The notes under the pieces are model-generated. The model was not told the DNA's origin, searched no databases, and saw only the letters and a list, made by a program, of their open reading frames with translations. DNA of 64,000 nt from Undaria pinnatifida (taxonomy: Eukaryota; Sar; Phaeophyceae; Laminariales; Alariaceae), in the NCBI GenBank assembly GCA_012845835.1, contig JABAKD010000001.1:18344090-18408089 (forward strand), read 5' to 3'. Positions 56,601 through 62,600 of this stretch are shown here, piece by piece (within the stretch, counting starts at the first letter, position 1; every line of letters starts with the position of its first letter). The translations under genes and the position numbers were made by a program.

Positions 56601-59600
56601 GCCAAAAATGTGTCGTTAGAAATGACCCTTATAAAAAGCGAAAAACGTCGGCTGTGATTGCGACCGATTGAATCGTTGAAACTCAACTTTGCACGCTGCG
56701 TTGTACAACTATATTTCATTTATGATACCAGGTACGAGTATGGTATTTATGAATCAAACCTACGTCACGGTTGTTAATACACAGTATTAATAGTTCTGTT
56801 GCACTTTTTTTACGGAAGGTCTTTCGCGCGTGTTTTTTTTTCAAATCCCGTCGAATTCGCAGCTGACATATTTCCAAAGCAATGTCCTTCTAATAGCTAG
56901 GTACTGCTGTATGCAAGACACAAATTGCACAATAAATATTGCATGCCGACTATTTTGGGCTAACGCCTTTACAACTGGAAACCCGTTTTCGGGGACAATT
57001 ACTTGGATTAAGTATTGGGAGAGGTTTGGGGGCTCTGAAAAGGTCAAGGAGCCCTGTAATCCAGGAAAAATACTTTAGCCAAAAAGTCCTCGTGCGAGTA
57101 CCTACCCTAATTTTATACAAATTACTCTCAACAACCTAAGCTGTGAGTCCGACAAATTTAGAGTCGATATTCGTCTTCGCGAGCTGCGTACTACTACACC
57201 GGTCGCCCGTTTTTAGTATGTTGTCTTGAGGCAAAACCTAATCGGTAGGAACAATGGGCATTAAGCCTGCAAATAAACCACGATGATGGCTTTAATAACG
57301 TGTTAAGTGACATGAAAATTATTATCAATTGCAATACGAGTGAGAAATAGGTTAGCACCCATCGCTATACGAGCAAGTACAGCAGCAAAGATGAGTACTG
57401 GTACCGGGTATCGACCATTGAATTGATGGAGCTCACAGCTGCGAATTCGACAAATTTAGGATCGATAGTCATCGTTGCAATCCGCGTGATACACCGGCCG
57501 CTCGTTTTTTACGGGTGTATTGTCCTCTGAATGTGTGCATGTTTGAGTCCTATGCATGTTGATAGGGTGAACATCAACAACAGAAAGTTCTCAGTAATAA
57601 AATATGGTAATTACAATTCATAACTCTTGCGTCCTAACATGACTTCAGGAGTTCACTTTTAAGAGGGCAAAAGGAGTTCCTATAAAAAATATTTCAAAGG
57701 AACAGTAACGCCTCCACAGCGGGGATACCACAACAGACACCAAAAACGATGAGTGCGCGATTTTACCGAGCGAAGGAGGTGTACCACACAAACAGTCAAG
57801 GGAGTTTGCACGACACAATCAATCCAAGGAGTTGTACGACACAATCAATCCAAGGAGTTGTACAACACAATGAATCCAAGGAGTTGTACAACACAATCAA
57901 TCCAAGGAGTTGTACGACACAATCAATCCAAGGAGTTGTACCACACAATCAATCCAAGGAGTTGCACCACACAAACAGTCAAGGGAGTTTGCACGACACA
58001 ATCAATCCAAGGAGTTGTACGACACAATCAATCCAAGGAGTTGTACAACACCATCAATCCAACGGGTTGTACGACACAATCAGTCCAAAGGAGTTGTACC
58101 GCACCCGCTTTGCATGCAGCATGATACTGCTCATCTTGCAGCGCGCTCTCACAAAAACGGTTGATAAAGGCCGCGCATCTCAATTTTTTCGATGGCGTTT
58201 TGTTTTGGGGGAGAGGGGTCCCGAAAGGGTTAGGCCTACGGCCCTGCATGGCAATGAGTACCCGTCTCCTTTTTTTTGTTTCTTTATCCCTTTTTAGTAC
58301 CCTTGCACTACTCTTGCCCTCCCTCCCAGTAGGAACTCCCAGTAGGAACTCAGATCCGGGGTCGCATAGCGGGCCCTCCTACCCCCTCCCCACTACGGTA
58401 CGTGCCTTCATTTTTATCGCGAGAAGAACTCAGCATTCTCTCCCCTCGTCGACTTGCGTCGAATTGTATTGGGATGAATTAATTCGAAGCTGCCATCCGA
58501 TATGCAAGAAAGTGCGCACAAGGTGCGCAAGTCCGCCTGACAAGTGGTTCTTGGTAGGATGCAGCCCACCCTTCATGCGACTCACCGAACACATCACGGC
58601 GCTTCGCGCTTGGTGCACGCGATGTCTGCCTGGTCGGTCAAAACCGAAGTGCTCCATCCCGAAACTGTAGAGATGCGAAGGTCTAATAGCTATAGTCATA
58701 TGACTACGGCTATGCATGAAATGAGCACACCCCCGCCCAATACAGCCAAGCATGAAACGAATGCACCCCCCCCCCATCGTGCCTTGTCTGCCGCTCCGCG
58801 TACATATGTTTGGAACTCTCCGGCCAGGTTGTATACGATTTCCTTGTGTTCATTCCCTCCCCCCCCCTCTCCCCCCCCTTCCTATGCCTGGAACTCCCCC
58901 ATGGTGGTGTTAAAAAGAGTGATCTTCCACAGCGTGTCTAAGCGGTCTAACGGCGGTAAAGGCATGGTCAAGCTTCCCCCGACAATGCTCAAGCAAATCG
59001 GTAAGTGACGCCTGCCATATACGACAGACGTAGCAGTTTTTTTGCGAAAAAGTTTTTGTGCATGATGGAGTGTTCCTTAATCCAAGATTTCTGAAATCGT
59101 CAATTATCGTCAATTGTTATTTTGCAGTTATGTGTGTTTTTTGTATACCTACAGTAGGCCATGGGTTTGTTAGTTCGTCGGTTTGCATTTTCAGTTTTAC
59201 TCTAAATCGTTTTGGGGGGGGATTGGGTGAGGTATGGACCCTCCTCAAGGCAAGAACCCTGCAGGGAATAAAAAACAATTGTTGCTGCACCTCAACCGTG
59301 GCTTATGCCATATGCTATTTACCAGGGCTGTTTCACGGGCCATGGTCCAGTCCGTGGGTCAGGTCGGAAGGTTCTACGGGTAAAAAACTCGCGGGTCGGG
59401 TCGGGTCGGGTCGGGTCGGGTCGGGTCGGGTCGGGTCGGGTCGGGAGGTGTTCGAAGTCTCACGGGTCGGGTCGGATCGAGTCTGGCGGGTCGGATCGGG
59501 TCTGGAGGTCCTGTCAAACATCGCGGGTCGGGCCGGGTCAACCTCATCCGATCCGACTTGTATACCGAGGAGTGATCCGGCCCGGTTAAAAAACGCTGCT

Positions 59601-62600
59601 ATTTACCCTTTTAGGACATGTGTTTATCAAGAACGACCCAAGAACACAACGAGCGCGATCGAAACAAGCATGTAGGAGAAGCGTGTAGCCAGAGTCATCC
59701 ATCCCATGGTATTGTAAGGTGGCATTTGTGTTGCGTTTTTTGGGGCCAAGACGTTTCTGATCGGTTGATGATCTTCTCACGTGTGGAACTGTAGCACTAT
59801 CGGTTACATGGCGTTTTTACTAGATTTGTTCTTGTTTCAGGGCCTAGAGCATAGAAAATGTTGATCGCGGTGCGCGAACTGGTGTCTTCGAAGTAATGTT
59901 TTGGGTGATGATGGATGATGATGATGATATTGACCTCCTCGTGTTAGGAGCTCAGAAAATTATTAGAATCTGCTGCACCCTTAACCTAGCGTGGGATGAG
60001 TCAGCAGTTACACGCGTGCCACGATTGAAATATTGCGTTTGGTGCAAGCGATACCTGTCTGGTCGGTGGAAAACCCGACGTGCTCCGGTACGGCGATGTA
60101 GGGGTGCGAGGGACTAAAAGCTACTAATAGCTATGGTGTATGCACGAAATCAGCGCACAAATTATCGTTTTGTTTCGTTTGTGTTCGGCGGTGTGGCAGG
60201 AGGTAGGGCCGGTCAACATGGAATCCTTATCCCCTCCGCCCTTCAAAATGAGCAAAATAACGAAGAAAAGAAAAGCATTGCATTTATGAAAAAGGTATTG
60301 TGTACCATCAGCCGTTGACCTGTAGCCAATCGACTAACTGAGGGGTTCTTTTCGGATTCGGATGGCCCTCAATAAAAAAACGCCATCGTATATCATCACA
60401 TCTTGGTAGTGGATAGGGTTTCAGTGGGTGCCCCGTTTTTAGAACACCCGAGTTAATAGCATTCGGGAGTTCAGAACGGTCAACTCGGCATGTCCCTCCA
60501 CACTAAAGGCTATATATTACCCACTACAAGTAAGAGCAATTTGTAGTTAAAAGCGCCTGCTTCAGCTTGCTTGACACATGATTCTCTTAAACCGGGGTAC
60601 CCACTGCATGCTCTGTAGACACTATACACAATTTGTGGTGAGGATACATATGCTACAGCATACCTGGACCAGTGTCTGGTAGGTATGTTATTATATTTGT
60701 CGTTATTTACCTGAATCTACTTATACTTGCCTATTATATAGTGGGGGTCCCTCAATAAGGCGGTATCCCTATACACGGCGGGGTCCCGATATAAGGCGGT
60801 CGAGTTCGCTTGGTACGACTGGGGAATGGCACTCATAACCCGGAATGAACAAGGCGGCTTCCCCCAATAAGGCGGTCATATTGCCCTCCATAGGACACCA
60901 CCGCCTTGATGGGGGGACCCCTGCTGTACGTATCTGTGTTTCGCATGCACTCAATTGGCCCTCCCCCCAGCCCGACAACGCCAACTTACCCTGACAACGC
61001 CAACTTTTGCTGTGTGTGTTTTTTTGTGTTGTTTGTTGGGGACAGGAGGCCGGGCCGGCCGGCACGGGAAGCAGTGGGAGTACGGCGAGGTCACGTGCCT
61101 CAAAGCTATGGACATGGACTACATGCACCACGTGAGCCTTGTCCTTCGCATCCGATGTGTTTTCCGTGATTTTTGTAAATGCTTTTTGCTACCATGTGCC
61201 AACCACTCTCACTCTGCCCGTAAGTTGAAGGAACCTTTGGGTATTACTGTATTGTAAGTATCCAAAAGTACTAGCTGGTACCAAGGGGAGCCGCCGACCC
61301 ATATCCTTCATGAGGACATACACACCCACGTAACCCGCGCGATCACAATATGACACACAGCTTGCAAATATGAGTATCGACGAAATCCTCGATTATACAG
61401 CTGTAGTATTGTATTTTTAGTTTGTCATGCAGTTATAGGCCAAACAGTCCTTACATTTTTCAGCAACATACAAGTATATATAAATGCTTTGCATATTCTT
61501 GACCCAGATTCCCGACACAGACATGCCTCATTCCCTACCAAATAAGCCTCACTTTGTTGCTACGTTTTCATACGTTCACAGACACACCTATCCTTTTCTT
61601 TGTTTGCGGACACTACGCTCTGTATGTTTTATTTATTTTTGTAGTTTTTTTTTTTTAGTCGGCCCTTTTGCTCTCCAGCTCAACTCGTTAGACGTTTTGC
61701 CCTCAGCGACCTTCTGGACAAGCCATGGTCACAGGTGTGTCCCGTTCTCCCCCCCCCGGTACGTGCCTTCATTCCCACTTTTCAGCTTTTTATGCTCGCC
61801 GATTGCATCGAATGTACATGAACAGGTGATGAACACTCCTCTGGAACCCATCCCTCAGGCGGCGATTTTCTCCACCGTGCAGCGCATGCAGAAGTTCTCC
61901 AACTGGTCAGTGACATGTTCATGGGATATGGTTTATGATGAAAAAAAAATGAAAATACACTCCAGCTATGAGATCGAAGATTTCGTCGAAACTCGTCTTT
62001 GCCAGCTGTGCGTGATACTCCGACCGCGCGCGTTGCTGGCTGTGCGTCCTCATTAAGGATAACATATCGTAGCACAGCCCATTGTACCGTTCCCTGGCGT
62101 ATTGGTGCTGCGGTGCACGTAGTAATTTGTGTTTTCGTTTTTTTTGCCCCTGGAGACCTGCAGTAGGCTACGGTAGCGGGGGTACCCTCCTGTTCAGTGT
62201 CGAGTTTTAGGGCCACTCACACACACGAGTGGGTCACGAGTGGGTCTGTACGTCACCGACCAAATACTCTAGGCCAGTTTCTTGGCGCAGCCTGTTTCAT
62301 CGCTCCATTGCGGATTAATCTCGCAAAGAACAGAACGGCATGGAACCTTAAGACCGCACGGAAACAAGGGGGGGTCACTCGCTCGAGTGACCCCGAAACG
62401 CTGCGAGAAAAGACCCCATACGTGACCCCCGCACTGTACCTTGGGTCTGGGACGCTTGTGGGTCCTTAGAATGTTACAAGTTTTCCCCTTCGGGATGCGA
62501 TTGGCTTGAAATCCCCGGGGGGTTGTATTGAAATCCCCGGGGGGTTGCCTTGGATCCCCGGGGGGTTGTCTTGAAATCCAAGCGGGGTGTCTTAAAATCA

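Noticed and set aside
57749-58297. 182-residue open frame
   Set aside because: Produced by the 26 bp tandem repeat, which is open in all three plus frames.
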